Of a DNA stretch of 29,367 nucleotides, positions 1 through 8,697 are shown one piece after another (position 1 is the first letter of the stretch; each line of letters begins with the position of its first letter). Origin of the DNA: Porticoccaceae bacterium (GTDB lineage: Bacteria; Pseudomonadota; Gammaproteobacteria; Pseudomonadales; Porticoccaceae); assembly GCA_003491845.1 (NCBI GenBank), contig DNBN01000133.1, positions 1 through 29,367 on the forward strand. Reading direction: 5' to 3'. The notes under the pieces are model-generated. The model was not told where the DNA came from. It did no database searches and worked only from the letters and a program-made list of their open reading frames with translations. Both the position numbers and the translations under genes were made by a program.

Positions 1-355
1 GAGATAAAGCGGCGTAATTGTTATCTGGGCCAACGAATACCATAATCTTTTGGGTATCTAACCAAAAAAACTAATTGCACCCCACAAAACTAAAACCTTA
101 ACGTAAGATATAGGGGTATCTCTGCTAACCTAATAAAATTACACGCCCTCGAACCCTTAAAAGCATGATTCATATAAATAAAATCAAAGATTAGCCCTTA
201 TTAATAACAAACTGACGTTATCGCATTTTATGACTACCCAATTCCATTAAATTAGCTATAAATGCCTACATGGCCGGCTTTGTTGGGTAATATCGGTATT
301 ATTTTTCAAGCATTGTACTTTACAATATTCAATTTTTATTAAAGGTAACTGAGCG
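1..355. other. AT-rich leader region upstream of aceE, no assignable gene
   Basis: No gene can be assigned here. On the minus strand a frame is open from position 70 to the window edge, with an ATG at 43 (reads MVFVGPDNNYAALS). On the plus strand, frame 3 ends at a stop at 15-17 (reads DKAA). Either could be the edge of a neighbouring gene, but the evidence is too short to choose. The rest, about 46-340, is AT-rich and probably carries the aceE promoter. A TACAAT at 321-326 resembles a -10 box, but I find no good -35 at the right distance. A weak AAAGG at 341-345 precedes the aceE ATG. Confidence 0.5.
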
Positions 356-3043
356 ATGAAATTATCTCAATATGGAAGCACTATTACCGACATAGACCCT
401 ACTGAAACGCAAGAGTGGGTAGATGCAATGTCAGCGGTAACCAGCATTCAGGGGCCTGAGCGAGCTCAATATCTAATACGGCAACTAGAAGAAGTTATCA
501 GGAATAACAGCGCTAGCGCTAGTGGGCAGCCTTTCTCTGCCTACAGAAACTCTATCCCCCTAGACCGCCAAGGCGCCTATGCGGGTAATTTAGAATTAGA
601 AGAACGCATTACTGCAATTAATCGCTGGAATGCTTTAGTAATGGTAATGCGAGCGAATCAAGCCTACGGCGGTCTGGGTGGCCATATTGCGAGCTATGCG
701 TCTGCTGCCGAAATTTTTGAAACTGGCTTTAACCACTTTTTTAGAGCTAAAACCGACACTTTTGGCGGTGATCTGGTTTACTTTCAACCGCATTCAGCTC
801 CTGGAATATATGCGCGAGCATTTCTCGAAGGCCGTCTTACCGAGAATCAGCTATCGCATTACCGTCAAGAGGTGAACGGAGAGGGTCTATGCTCTTATCC
901 ACATCCTTGGTTAATGCCTGATTTTTGGCAATTCCCAACAGGCTCTATGGGTATAGGGCCTATCAATGCTGTATATCAAGCCCGCTATATGCGCTATCTT
1001 GAGCATCGTGGTCTTGGCAAAACCGATGGTCGGCATGTTTGGGGCGTGTTTGGCGATGGCGAAATGGACGAGCCAGAATCTATTGCTGGTCTGACGCTAG
1101 CAGCCCGAGAAGGGCTTGATAATTTAACCTTCGTGGTTAACTGTAATTTGCAGCGTTTAGACGGCCCAGTACGAGGTAATGGTCAAATCATTCAAGAATT
1201 AGAAAGCCTGTTTATTGGCGCCGGATGGAACGTCATTAAAGTCCTTTGGGGGTCTGAGTGGGACAGCCTTTTCGCTCGCGATACCCAGCAGGTTTTATTG
1301 CGGCGGTTTGCTGAGACTGTGGATGGCGAATACCAAGACTTAGGCTCAAAGGACGGAGACTATAACCGCACAACGTTTTTTGATACAGACCCTGAAACTG
1401 CCGCTTTGGTTGCTCACATGACCGATACTGAGATCAACAAGCTTACCCGTGGCGGCCATGACTTACGAAAACTCTACGCAGCCTTCAGTGCGGCCTTAGC
1501 CTACAAGGGTAAACCCACAGTAATTCTAGCAAAAACAAAAAAAGGCTTTGGCATGGGCGGTGCAGGGGAAAGCAGAATGATGTCGCATCAGGCAAAGAGT
1601 TTAGACCTGGATGCATTGCGAGAATTTCGTGATCGCTTTTCCATTCCTTTGACAGATCAAGATTTAGAAAATTTACGTTTTTTCAAGCCTCCTAAAGATA
1701 GTCCTGAGATGATGTATTTACATCAGCAACGCAACACCCTCGGAGGATCTATACCAGCTAGGCAACAGCAATCACAACATAGGGAGAAAACATCTAGCAT
1801 TCCCAAAATAGAGCAGTACGCTGCTTTCGCTTTGCAGCCCAAGGGTAGATCTATGTCCACTACAATGGCCGCAGTACGCATGCTTGGCGGGCTTCTTAAA
1901 GATAAATCACTGGGTCCCATGATAGTCCCCATTGTTGCCGATGAAGCGCGCACCTTTGGTATGGATAGTCTCTTTCGACAGGTAGGTATCTACGCACCTC
2001 TCGGACAACTGTACAGACCAGAAGATGCCGACTCAATGATGTTTTATAAAGAAGCTAAAAATGGTCAGCTACTGGAGGAAGGTATCAATGAAGCCGGCGC
2101 TATATCATCCTGGGCAGCAGCGGCAACTTCCTATTCTGTCCATAATATACCTACACTGCCTTTTTATATTTATTACTCTATGTTTGGCTTTCAGAGGGTT
2201 GGTGATCTTATTTGGGCGGCTGCTGACCAACGTGCAAGAGGATTTCTTCTTGGCGCTACCGCTGGCAGAACAACTCTCTCTGGCGAGGGCTTGCAGCACC
2301 AAGATGGTAGCAGTCATCTGATTGCTTCAACGGTACCCAATTGTCGTGCCTATGACCCTGCTTATGCCTACGAAGTAGCTGTCATAATGCATCATGGAAT
2401 GATCCAAATGATGGATAAAAACGTTGATGAGTTTTATTACATCACCCTCATGAATGAGAATTACGAACAACCTAACTTACCTGCAGATACTAAAGAAAAC
2501 ATTATCCGAGGACTGCACAAAATAGAACATTTTGGTGAAACCACTAACAAACTAAAAGTACGCTTAATAGGATCTGGCACTATCCTAAACGAGGTTATAG
2601 CCGCAGCAGGGATCCTCCTTGATCAGTTCAATATTAGCAGTGAAATTTTCAGCGCTACCAGCTTCACAGAATTAGCCAAAGAGGCTAGAACAGTAGCTCG
2701 TGAAAATCGCTTAGCCAACTCAGACACTGTAAGCTTCAGTCATGTAGAACAGTGCTTGCCAGGAGAGCTTCCTGTTATTGCCGCTACTGATTATGTCGTT
2801 GCCTTACCTCAATTAATAGCGCCATATCTGGATGCACGCTTTGTCGCCCTTGGTACAGACGGTTTTGGGCGCAGCGATCAACGCGAGGTCTTACGAGAAT
2901 TTTTTGAAGTTGATCGCAAGAATATTGCTTTAGCGGCAATAGAGTCTCTGGTAAAACTGGAGCTTCTTGACCGCTCTGTCTTACTAGATGCTGTTGACCA
3001 TCTGGCGATTAATCGACAATCACCGCCACCTTGGACAGAATAA
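356..3043 (+). CDS. aceE: Pyruvate dehydrogenase E1 component, homodimeric type
   Basis: This is the thiamine diphosphate-dependent E1 of the pyruvate dehydrogenase complex. It decarboxylates pyruvate and passes the acetyl group to the lipoyl arm of E2. The 895-residue length matches the homodimeric gammaproteobacterial AceE (about 887), not the two-chain alpha/beta form. The ThDP motif GDGEMDEPES lies at residues 233-242, followed by NCNLQRLDGPVRGNG near 262-276. Histidines at 110 (GGHI) and 146 (QPHSAPG) match active-site positions of the family. The central pyrimidine-binding domain and C-terminal transketolase-like domain are complete. The start is supported by AAAGG about ten bases upstream. 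Unusually, no E2 (aceF) or E3 (lpd) gene follows; the next gene is a ferredoxin-NADP reductase. Family identity is very secure; its role as the main or an accessory E1 copy is unknown. Confidence 0.96.
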   Translation: MKLSQYGSTITDIDPTETQEWVDAMSAVTSIQGPERAQYLIRQLEEVIRNNSASASGQPFSAYRNSIPLDRQGAYAGNLELEERITAINRWNALVMVMRANQAYGGLGGHIASYASAAEIFETGFNHFFRAKTDTFGGDLVYFQPHSAPGIYARAFLEGRLTENQLSHYRQEVNGEGLCSYPHPWLMPDFWQFPTGSMGIGPINAVYQARYMRYLEHRGLGKTDGRHVWGVFGDGEMDEPESIAGLTLAAREGLDNLTFVVNCNLQRLDGPVRGNGQIIQELESLFIGAGWNVIKVLWGSEWDSLFARDTQQVLLRRFAETVDGEYQDLGSKDGDYNRTTFFDTDPETAALVAHMTDTEINKLTRGGHDLRKLYAAFSAALAYKGKPTVILAKTKKGFGMGGAGESRMMSHQAKSLDLDALREFRDRFSIPLTDQDLENLRFFKPPKDSPEMMYLHQQRNTLGGSIPARQQQSQHREKTSSIPKIEQYAAFALQPKGRSMSTTMAAVRMLGGLLKDKSLGPMIVPIVADEARTFGMDSLFRQVGIYAPLGQLYRPEDADSMMFYKEAKNGQLLEEGINEAGAISSWAAAATSYSVHNIPTLPFYIYYSMFGFQRVGDLIWAAADQRARGFLLGATAGRTTLSGEGLQHQDGSSHLIASTVPNCRAYDPAYAYEVAVIMHHGMIQMMDKNVDEFYYITLMNENYEQPNLPADTKENIIRGLHKIEHFGETTNKLKVRLIGSGTILNEVIAAAGILLDQFNISSEIFSATSFTELAKEARTVARENRLANSDTVSFSHVEQCLPGELPVIAATDYVVALPQLIAPYLDARFVALGTDGFGRSDQREVLREFFEVDRKNIALAAIESLVKLELLDRSVLLDAVDHLAINRQSPPPWTE

Positions 3044-3249
3044 TACGAACATCCAATCAATGATGTTATCAATAGTAGTATAGTGATGAGGAGTCTATGG
3101 ATGCACTATCTTTAGCGAGCTCCAACTGAACTAAAGTATGCTGGTAAAACGATGATTGGTTATATTCTGCTATACCTATTTGGCAATTTTTTTTATACTC
3201 TTCGATGTTTGCATCCGCTTCCGGTTACCCTCTTACAAAGGCTAGTTTC

Positions 3250-4023
3250 ATGGCAAAACTAATTACTGAAACCGTTACCAGTGTTCATCACTGGAATGAC
3301 ACACTCTTTAGTTTCAAAACAACTCGTGATGCCGGTTTTCGGTTTAAAAATGGTCATTTTGTGATGATTGGTCTTGAGCATGAGGGAAGACCACTGATGC
3401 GCGCCTACTCCATCGCCAGTGCAAACTATGAAGATGAGCTAGAATTTTTTAGCATTAAGGTAGAAGATGGACCACTCACGTCTAAACTTCAGCACCTCCA
3501 GCCAGGAGATGAAATTCTTATTGGCAAGAAACCCACTGGGACCTTGATCACCGACCAGATGCTCCCGGGTAAAAACTTGTATCTTATTGGTACAGGGACG
3601 GGACTAGCGCCCTTCATGAGTATCATCAAAGATCCCGATGTATATGAGCAATTTGACAAGATTATACTTGCCCATGGGGTACGCTATAAATCCGAACTTG
3701 CATACAGCGATTACATCCAAAACGAATTGCCAGAACACGAATACTTCGGTGATTTTGTAAAAGAGAAGTTAATATACTACCCGTTGGTCACTAGAGAACC
3801 GTTCAGAAATAATGGACGAATCACAGAAATGATGACCTGTGGCAAACTCTTTATGGACATAGCACTGCCTATGCCAACAACGGCCGATGATCGATTTATG
3901 CTCTGTGGAAGCCCAAGTATGCTAAAAGATATGTGTAAAATATTAGATGATAGGGGGTTTTCTGAAGCACGAAATGGCCGAATGGGCGAATATGTTATTG
4001 AGAGAGCTTTTGTCGAAAAATAA
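3250..4023 (+). CDS. fpr: Ferredoxin--NADP+ reductase
   Basis: This FAD enzyme moves electrons between NADPH and ferredoxin or flavodoxin in the cytoplasm, supplying Fe-S assembly, radical enzymes and oxidative stress responses. The FAD-binding motif RAYSIAS is at residues 51-57. The NADP-binding loop GTGTGLAP is at 114-121, CGSPSM lies in the C-terminal NADP domain, and the chain ends in the family-typical aromatic tail EYVIERAFVEK. The frame is open upstream to an ATG at 3205. I chose the ATG at 3250 because AAAGG (3237-3241) sits eight bases before it and because 257 residues is the normal Fpr length. The 15 extra residues from 3205 have no ribosome binding site. It is 206 bases after aceE and ends just before a strong hairpin terminator, so it may have its own promoter. 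Confidence 0.95.
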   Translation: MAKLITETVTSVHHWNDTLFSFKTTRDAGFRFKNGHFVMIGLEHEGRPLMRAYSIASANYEDELEFFSIKVEDGPLTSKLQHLQPGDEILIGKKPTGTLITDQMLPGKNLYLIGTGTGLAPFMSIIKDPDVYEQFDKIILAHGVRYKSELAYSDYIQNELPEHEYFGDFVKEKLIYYPLVTREPFRNNGRITEMMTCGKLFMDIALPMPTTADDRFMLCGSPSMLKDMCKILDDRGFSEARNGRMGEYVIERAFVEK

Positions 4024-4048
4024 ATCTGACTGAAATAGCACGGTACAA

Positions 4049-4074
4049 AAAAGGCCGTTTAAAAACGGCCTTTT
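4049..4074. terminator. Bidirectional intrinsic terminator between fpr and azurin
   Basis: A perfect 12-base-pair inverted repeat (AAAAGGCCGTTT / AAACGGCCTTTT) with a two-base loop sits between two converging genes. The arms end in A and T runs, so each strand presents a GC stem followed by U residues. It should terminate fpr on the plus strand and azurin on the minus strand. Confidence 0.9.
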
Positions 4075-4091
4075 GATCACTGCAACACATT

Positions 4092-4544
4092 CTAGGGATT
4101 TACATTAAATGTTCCACGCATGCTGTAGGAGTGCCCCGGAAAGGAGCAAAAGAACATATAAGATTCACCACTGGTCAAACCGTCGGTTGAAAAACTCACG
4201 TTGGTTGTCTCGCCACCACCGATCACCGACGTATAAGCCACAACCCGATCATCGCCCACAGGTACATAGCTCGCTGCAAGCCCCGCACTCATTCCTTGCG
4301 TTGCCAAAACCTGAACATCAGAACTTTTCGCCAAAACCCAGTTATGACCCATTATCTTGGCGGGCAACTTGCCGCTGTGCGTAAGGTTTACAGTGATCGA
4401 TTCACAGCTTTTTTCCACTGTCATATCGGCGGCACTAAATTTGAGGTAGTCACCCACCTCTACATCAAATGAGCAAGCCGCCTGCGACAAGCTTGCGCCG
4501 GTGCTCAAACCCATAAAAACCACAACTTTTAAAAAACTCTTCAT
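4092..4544 (-). CDS. azu: Azurin, periplasmic type 1 copper protein
   Basis: Azurin is a small blue copper electron carrier in the periplasm, donating electrons to acceptors such as cytochrome c peroxidase, nitrite reductase or oxidases. The 150-residue precursor has a Sec signal peptide with likely cleavage after SQA (residue 22). The type 1 copper ligands are all visible: His67 (GHNW), then Cys133, His138 and Met142 in the CSFPGHSYSM loop, whose C-x4-H-x3-M spacing is that of azurin. Cys24 and Cys47 match the conserved disulfide. The ATG at 4544 is preceded by CGGAG at good spacing. The gene lies 114 bases downstream of the Ni-SOD maturation protease in the same direction, so it could be read through from that cluster, or have its own promoter. 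It ends at the shared terminator. Confidence 0.95.
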   Translation of the reverse strand: MKSFLKVVVFMGLSTGASLSQAACSFDVEVGDYLKFSAADMTVEKSCESITVNLTHSGKLPAKIMGHNWVLAKSSDVQVLATQGMSAGLAASYVPVGDDRVVAYTSVIGGGETTNVSFSTDGLTSGESYMFFCSFPGHSYSMRGTFNVNP

Positions 4545-4658
4545 AACAACTCCGCTAAGTAAAACAATTTAATTGAGTATCGGTACGTCTGCGAACTGCA
4601 CATGGATTATCAAACCCAACATCCGACAAATAATTCAACATCGTTCCAGGTTCGTCCG

Positions 4659-4946
4659 CTAGGATGAAAAAGGAACCCTAAATTTAACGAGTAATTTGCC
4701 AGCTATTGCTGAACGATTAAGGCTTACACCACAAAATGACGACGCCAATCTAGGATTATCTCCAACTAGAACCACGGTTTGAGCATCAATATTAGCAATT
4801 CGTTTTATGATCTTTCCCGAAGTCACAGTGTCATAAACCACCACATCACCTGTAACCAGTGAGGCTGCTCGCCGGGTGATAATAAAATCACCCGGCGACA
4901 AGCTTGGGTACATACTATTGCCAGAAACGCGAAATAGGTTAAGCAC
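4659..4946 (-). CDS. sodX: Nickel superoxide dismutase maturation protease (S26 family)
   Basis: This small serine peptidase is expected to cut the N-terminal propeptide from Ni-SOD and expose the histidine that binds nickel. At 95 residues it matches the short SodX class, a reduced relative of signal peptidase I without a membrane anchor. The S26 box VSGNSMYPSL places the catalytic serine at residue 11. GDFIITRR (19-26) and the KIIKR segment (general-base Lys probably residue 48) follow, and VGDN at 61-64 matches the last conserved box. The start is GTG at 4946, inside the last codons of sodN: the genes overlap by eight bases, which suggests translational coupling. The assignment relies on both the family boxes and the neighbour. 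Confidence 0.9.
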   Translation of the reverse strand: MLNLFRVSGNSMYPSLSPGDFIITRRAASLVTGDVVVYDTVTSGKIIKRIANIDAQTVVLVGDNPRLASSFCGVSLNRSAIAGKLLVKFRVPFSS

Positions 4947-5409
4947 CTGCTAGTACAGGCTGCACCACGGCGAGAGCCGGTGGATAAGGTGCAATCACCT
5001 TTTCAGTTTCAACACCTTTTGTTGCCCAAAAAATTTCAGCAAATCTATTCACGCTCGCCAACAAATTTTCACCATTGTCCCGACCTATTCCCTGCTTACA
5101 TTTAGAGGCTTGCATCATGATAGTGTGAACTAGCTCATGAACCTCAGGGTAAGCTTCGATTTGCGGTGCTTTAAAATAATCGCCCCAAATTGTAGTAATA
5201 TCGTGCTTTACACTTGCCGCATGAGTCTCCTTTTGGTCAGTCAAGCGAACCAACTGTGCCGAGTCAGCAGCGGAGGTAACAGTATCGCCAAGTTCATGAA
5301 TCAAATCCAACAATCTAATTACGCTTAAAGTAGCAATTAAGGCTGTTGCTGGGTCATAAATTTTACACGGTATATCACAATGTGCTTTAACATCAGTTAC
5401 TGCAAACAT
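4939..5409 (-). CDS. sodN: Nickel-containing superoxide dismutase
   Basis: Ni-SOD converts superoxide to oxygen and hydrogen peroxide using nickel held by an N-terminal hook. The hook HCDIPCKIY follows a nine-residue propeptide (MFAVTDVKA). Removing it makes His10 the new N-terminus, with Cys11 and Cys15 as thiolate ligands. Downstream, LVRLTDQKETHAASVKHDI and WGDYFK match the conserved helical-bundle core, and FAEIFWATKG matches the C-terminal helix. A proline-rich tail (APYPPALAVVQPVLAGA) extends the C-terminus. In the well-known Streptomyces hook, residue 7 is glycine; here it is lysine. The ATG at 5409 has AGGA eight bases upstream. No signal peptide is visible, so the enzyme is probably cytoplasmic. 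It is followed by the overlapping protease gene and preceded 14 bases upstream by a His-rich membrane protein. Confidence 0.95.
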   Translation of the reverse strand: MFAVTDVKAHCDIPCKIYDPATALIATLSVIRLLDLIHELGDTVTSAADSAQLVRLTDQKETHAASVKHDITTIWGDYFKAPQIEAYPEVHELVHTIMMQASKCKQGIGRDNGENLLASVNRFAEIFWATKGVETEKVIAPYPPALAVVQPVLAGA

Positions 5410-5423
5410 GTTATTAATCCTAT

Positions 5424-5651
5424 TCAGTCTTGTAATTTAGAAGTATTGTTGGTTTTTAGCTTCACCTGCTGTTGGGCATTGGCGTTTGCCCTAGAGCGAC
5501 GCATAAACACCGCGCATCCTGCCAATGTCATTATCAACATCAGAGCTTGGGCCATAGCGCCATGATCATGCCATAGTCCTTGATGGTCACCAGTGTGAGC
5601 TAATGCCGTGCTAGAGAGAAGTGTGAACAAAATAGTCGAAATTGCTTTCAT
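5424..5651 (-). CDS. Small His-rich membrane protein of unknown function, upstream of sodN
   Basis: I do not recognise a named family. The 75 residues contain a clear signal peptide (1-18, ending TALA). A short histidine- and aspartate-rich stretch HTGDHQGLWHDHG follows, with His at 19, 23, 28 and 30. Then come one transmembrane helix (about 34-50) and a basic, polar tail starting RRSR, so the tail should face the cytoplasm. If the signal is cleaved, the mature protein would begin with histidine. The AAGGAAA before the ATG at 5651 is a good ribosome binding site. Only 14 bases separate it from sodN, so they are probably co-transcribed. The histidines and the neighbour suggest periplasmic nickel binding or delivery, but this is inference. 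An unrelated small membrane protein remains possible. Confidence 0.7.
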   Translation of the reverse strand: MKAISTILFTLLSSTALAHTGDHQGLWHDHGAMAQALMLIMTLAGCAVFMRRSRANANAQQQVKLKTNNTSKLQD

Positions 5652-5848
5652 TATATTTATTTCCTTTGATTAAAATCTGTTTGAAAAAACGGTGGTATTT
5701 ATTCTTAAAGTCTTGAACTCCCAAATATCATACAACGTACAGTGCCCCCGAAGACTTAGACCAAAACTATAAGATGAAAAAACCACAATAACAATCTTAA
5801 TAAACCAAATTTTGACCATTCATAAACGCGATTGCTATCACTTTAAAA

Positions 5849-6235
5849 TTATATGAAACCACTACTAAGATTCAATAGTAGCATTACAACAGTCATCATT
5901 ACGCTAGCATTGTGTAGCCTTTTAAAAGACTTTTCGTGTCCCTCATCCCTAGCTTTGTTGGTTCTAGGGATAATCACATATGCACAGGTAGCAAAAAAAG
6001 TCGTAAGACCACCAACCCATGATTGCAATATTAAGTCATTAGTCATTGCGCTTCCTAGGGTGAACAACCCTAGTACAGCAATGAAAACAAAAAACTTGGG
6101 GAACACCTTGCGTAAAAAGGGCCCTGCGTGATCCGGCCCCAACCCTCTAAAAACAGTAGGTGCGATCACCGCAGTTTGGAACAAAATAATTCCAACAGTG
6201 ATACCGCTTAGTAATATGGAAAGGTTGATGGTCAT
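5849..6235 (-). CDS. DUF4149-like four-helix membrane protein
   Basis: A 128-residue integral membrane protein with four predicted helices (roughly 6-26, 47-65, 72-90 and 105-125). The VIAPTVFRGLGP segment after helix 1 and the conserved-looking SFKRLHNASVMM before helix 4 resemble the DUF4149/TMEM205-like group, whose biochemical role is unsettled. The start at 6235 follows AAGGGA at usable spacing. It lies 46 bases downstream of the prolyl oligopeptidase gene on the same strand and 197 bases upstream of the Ni-SOD cluster, so it could belong to either transcript. I give the family from recalled pattern similarity only. Confidence 0.7.
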   Translation of the reverse strand: MTINLSILLSGITVGIILFQTAVIAPTVFRGLGPDHAGPFLRKVFPKFFVFIAVLGLFTLGSAMTNDLILQSWVGGLTTFFATCAYVIIPRTNKARDEGHEKSFKRLHNASVMMTVVMLLLNLSSGFI

Positions 6236-6281
6236 CTTCTTATCCCTTATTTATATCAAATAACTTACATACACAACTAAC

Positions 6282-8465
6282 CTACCTATCGGTCTTCTGC
6301 GGCAGCGTCGTAAAACCCATGTTAAAAAGCACAAAACCAAAACTATCAACATATTGGGCGATAGTTTTTTTCACTGGCGTTCCGACACCATGACCTGCGT
6401 CGGTTTCTATACGGATCAACATTGGCTTTTGGCTTATATTTTTATCCTGCAAATGTGCCGTAAACTTAAACGAATGTGCTGGCACTACGCGATCATCATG
6501 ATCTCCTGTGGTCACTAAAACCGCAGGATAGTTTTTTTCTCTAACATTATGAACCGGAGAATAGGCCTTTAAATACTCAAACATTGCTGAACTCTGTTCA
6601 GCGGTGCCATAGTCATAGGCCCACCCCGCGCCGGCAGTAAAGGTATGGTATCTTAGCATATCAAGTACGCCAACACCGGGCAGCGCCACTTGCATTAGAT
6701 CAGGACGCTGGGTTAGCACCGCCGCAACCAAAAGACCTCCGTTAGATCGACCACTAATTGCCAAATAATCACTGGAAGCATAGCCCTCTGCAGCCAAAAA
6801 TTCTGCTGCAGCAATAAAGTCATCAAATACATTTTGTTTGTTCAGCTGTGTTCCCGCATCATGCCAGACTTTGCCATATTCACCTCCACCTCGAAGATTA
6901 GGCACTGCATAAACGCCCCCCTGTTCTAACCAAAATGCATTCGCGATACTAAAAGAAGGCGTTAGGCTGACATTAAAACCACCGTACCCATAAAGCATAG
7001 TTGGATTTTTGCCGTTTAGAGTAATTCCCTTTTTGTGGGTAATCATCATGGGAATTTGAGTGCCATCTTTGGAGGCATAAAATACCTGCTTAGATACATA
7101 GTTATCTGATTCAAACTTAGCCGCTGAGGCCCTATAGACGACGGATGTATGATCGTTAACGTCAAACTCAAAAATCGTCGCTGGCATATGGTAGTTAGTA
7201 AACGAATAATAGAGCTTTTCAGCTGAATGCTTGCCACTAATACTGCTTGCACTGCCTGGGCCCGGCAAGGATACTTCACCAATCATCTGTCCGTTATAAT
7301 CATATTGGTAAATCTTTGACAGCGCATCTACCATGTACTCTGCAAAAAAATAGCCTCCCCCAGTAGATGGCACCAATACATGCTCGGTTTCTGGTATGAA
7401 ATCAGTCCAATTCTCTGGACGGGGATCTTTTGCATCTACGCTAACAATACGCTGATTGGGCGCATCTTTGTTGGTAGCAATAAATAATGTTGTATCGCGA
7501 CTGTCTAAAAGGTACGCCTCTGAATCAGTGTTGTCCAAGATGGTGATTAAGGGTGAATTTTCCAATGATAGATCTTTTAAATAGAGATCATTGCCGGAGG
7601 TAGACGTAGCACCGGAAATTACTAGATAGCGACCATCTTCGGTAACGCTGGCACCAACATATCGACGCTTTTGGTCCTCGATATTACCAAAAATCACCTT
7701 GTCTTCGGTTTGGGCTGTACCCAAACGATGAAAATATAACCGATGGTGGTCAGTTTTAGCAGACAGCTCACTGCCATCAGGTTTTTCATAGCTTGAGTAG
7801 AAAAAACCCTCTTGACCTTTCCATGCAATATCCGAAAATTTTACATCCACAATAGGTTGATCAATCACTTCACGTGATTCGGTGTCAATAATAATGATTT
7901 TACGCCAGTCACTACCCGCCTCAGAGATGGCATAAGCCGCTAGAGACCCATCTTTTGAAAAACGTAGCATCGCTAGGGATGTGGTTCCATCCTGACTGAG
8001 TGTGTTGGGATCTAAAAACACCTCTGGCTCAGTATCTCCAGCCTGTCGATACAGAACGTACTGATTCTGCAGACCCGTATTTTTATAAAAATAGGTATAG
8101 CTACCCTCTTTAAAAGGGGCTCCTAATTTTTCGTAATTCCACAGTGTTTCTAGTCGACGTTGGATATCACTTCGAAAAGGTATTTCCTCCAAATAATCAA
8201 AGGTAACGGTGTTTTGTGCTGTTACCCAAGCCTTGGTTTCAGCGCTCATATCATCCTCTAACCAACGGTACGGATCTGCGACATCAGTGTTAAAGTAGCG
8301 ATCTTTGACAGTGCCTTGTCGAGTAACCGGATAGGAAATTGACATGTCAGCCTCGAACGTAACAAATGAACTGGAGGCTGCGGTATTTTCGTTATTGTGT
8401 GTACAACCAAGTAAAGTAAATACTAAAAACGTAATCAAAATTTGTTGGCAATGAAAATATTTCAT
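6282..8465 (-). CDS. Prolyl oligopeptidase family lipoprotein (S9A)
   Basis: This serine peptidase would cut short peptides after proline in the periplasm or at the outer membrane. The fold is a beta-propeller (about residues 100-450) that gates an alpha/beta hydrolase domain. From the ATG at 8465 the catalytic Ser574 lies in GRSNGG, His692 in DAGHGVG, and the Asp in GDHDDRVVP near residue 660. An N-terminal lipobox LLGC (Cys21) marks it as a lipoprotein. The frame extends six codons upstream to an ATG at 8483, but AAGGA (8473-8477) sits just before the 8465 ATG, making the 727-residue version more likely; family members are about 700. It follows another exported peptidase in the same direction. 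Family is secure, exact substrate is not. Confidence 0.93.
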   Translation of the reverse strand: MKYFHCQQILITFLVFTLLGCTHNNENTAASSSFVTFEADMSISYPVTRQGTVKDRYFNTDVADPYRWLEDDMSAETKAWVTAQNTVTFDYLEEIPFRSDIQRRLETLWNYEKLGAPFKEGSYTYFYKNTGLQNQYVLYRQAGDTEPEVFLDPNTLSQDGTTSLAMLRFSKDGSLAAYAISEAGSDWRKIIIIDTESREVIDQPIVDVKFSDIAWKGQEGFFYSSYEKPDGSELSAKTDHHRLYFHRLGTAQTEDKVIFGNIEDQKRRYVGASVTEDGRYLVISGATSTSGNDLYLKDLSLENSPLITILDNTDSEAYLLDSRDTTLFIATNKDAPNQRIVSVDAKDPRPENWTDFIPETEHVLVPSTGGGYFFAEYMVDALSKIYQYDYNGQMIGEVSLPGPGSASSISGKHSAEKLYYSFTNYHMPATIFEFDVNDHTSVVYRASAAKFESDNYVSKQVFYASKDGTQIPMMITHKKGITLNGKNPTMLYGYGGFNVSLTPSFSIANAFWLEQGGVYAVPNLRGGGEYGKVWHDAGTQLNKQNVFDDFIAAAEFLAAEGYASSDYLAISGRSNGGLLVAAVLTQRPDLMQVALPGVGVLDMLRYHTFTAGAGWAYDYGTAEQSSAMFEYLKAYSPVHNVREKNYPAVLVTTGDHDDRVVPAHSFKFTAHLQDKNISQKPMLIRIETDAGHGVGTPVKKTIAQYVDSFGFVLFNMGFTTLPQKTDR

Positions 8466-8697
8466 GTTGTGTCCTTGTAGCATTTAAACTACCCTTTTCG
8501 ACGATTGAGTTTGCGTTAAATTGAACGCTAAACAAGCATCAATCCAACTGAATTGCCTGCTGACATATTTTTGCTCAGAGCGCCGTGGATGCTTAATGAT
8601 GCGATTACCGACCATTTTATTAAGATTATTCAAAACACGACCTTAATTAATCCATACTTTTTGCCAGCACATTTTATTTGCCGTTAATAGTGATCCG

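Noticed and set aside
1723..1953. 76-residue minus-strand open frame inside aceE
   Set aside because: Antisense shadow of a highly conserved coding region.
3086..3129. Possible 9-10 codon leader peptides between aceE and fpr
   Set aside because: One ATG (3097) has GAGGAG only three bases away, too close, and no attenuator structure follows.
4109..4384. 91-residue open frame on the plus strand inside azurin
   Set aside because: It is antisense to a gene with all azurin copper ligands; its predicted protein has no recognisable features.
5853..6131. 92-residue plus-strand open frame opposite the DUF4149-like gene
   Set aside because: The minus-strand frame has a better start site and a coherent four-helix pattern; the plus frame is its shadow.
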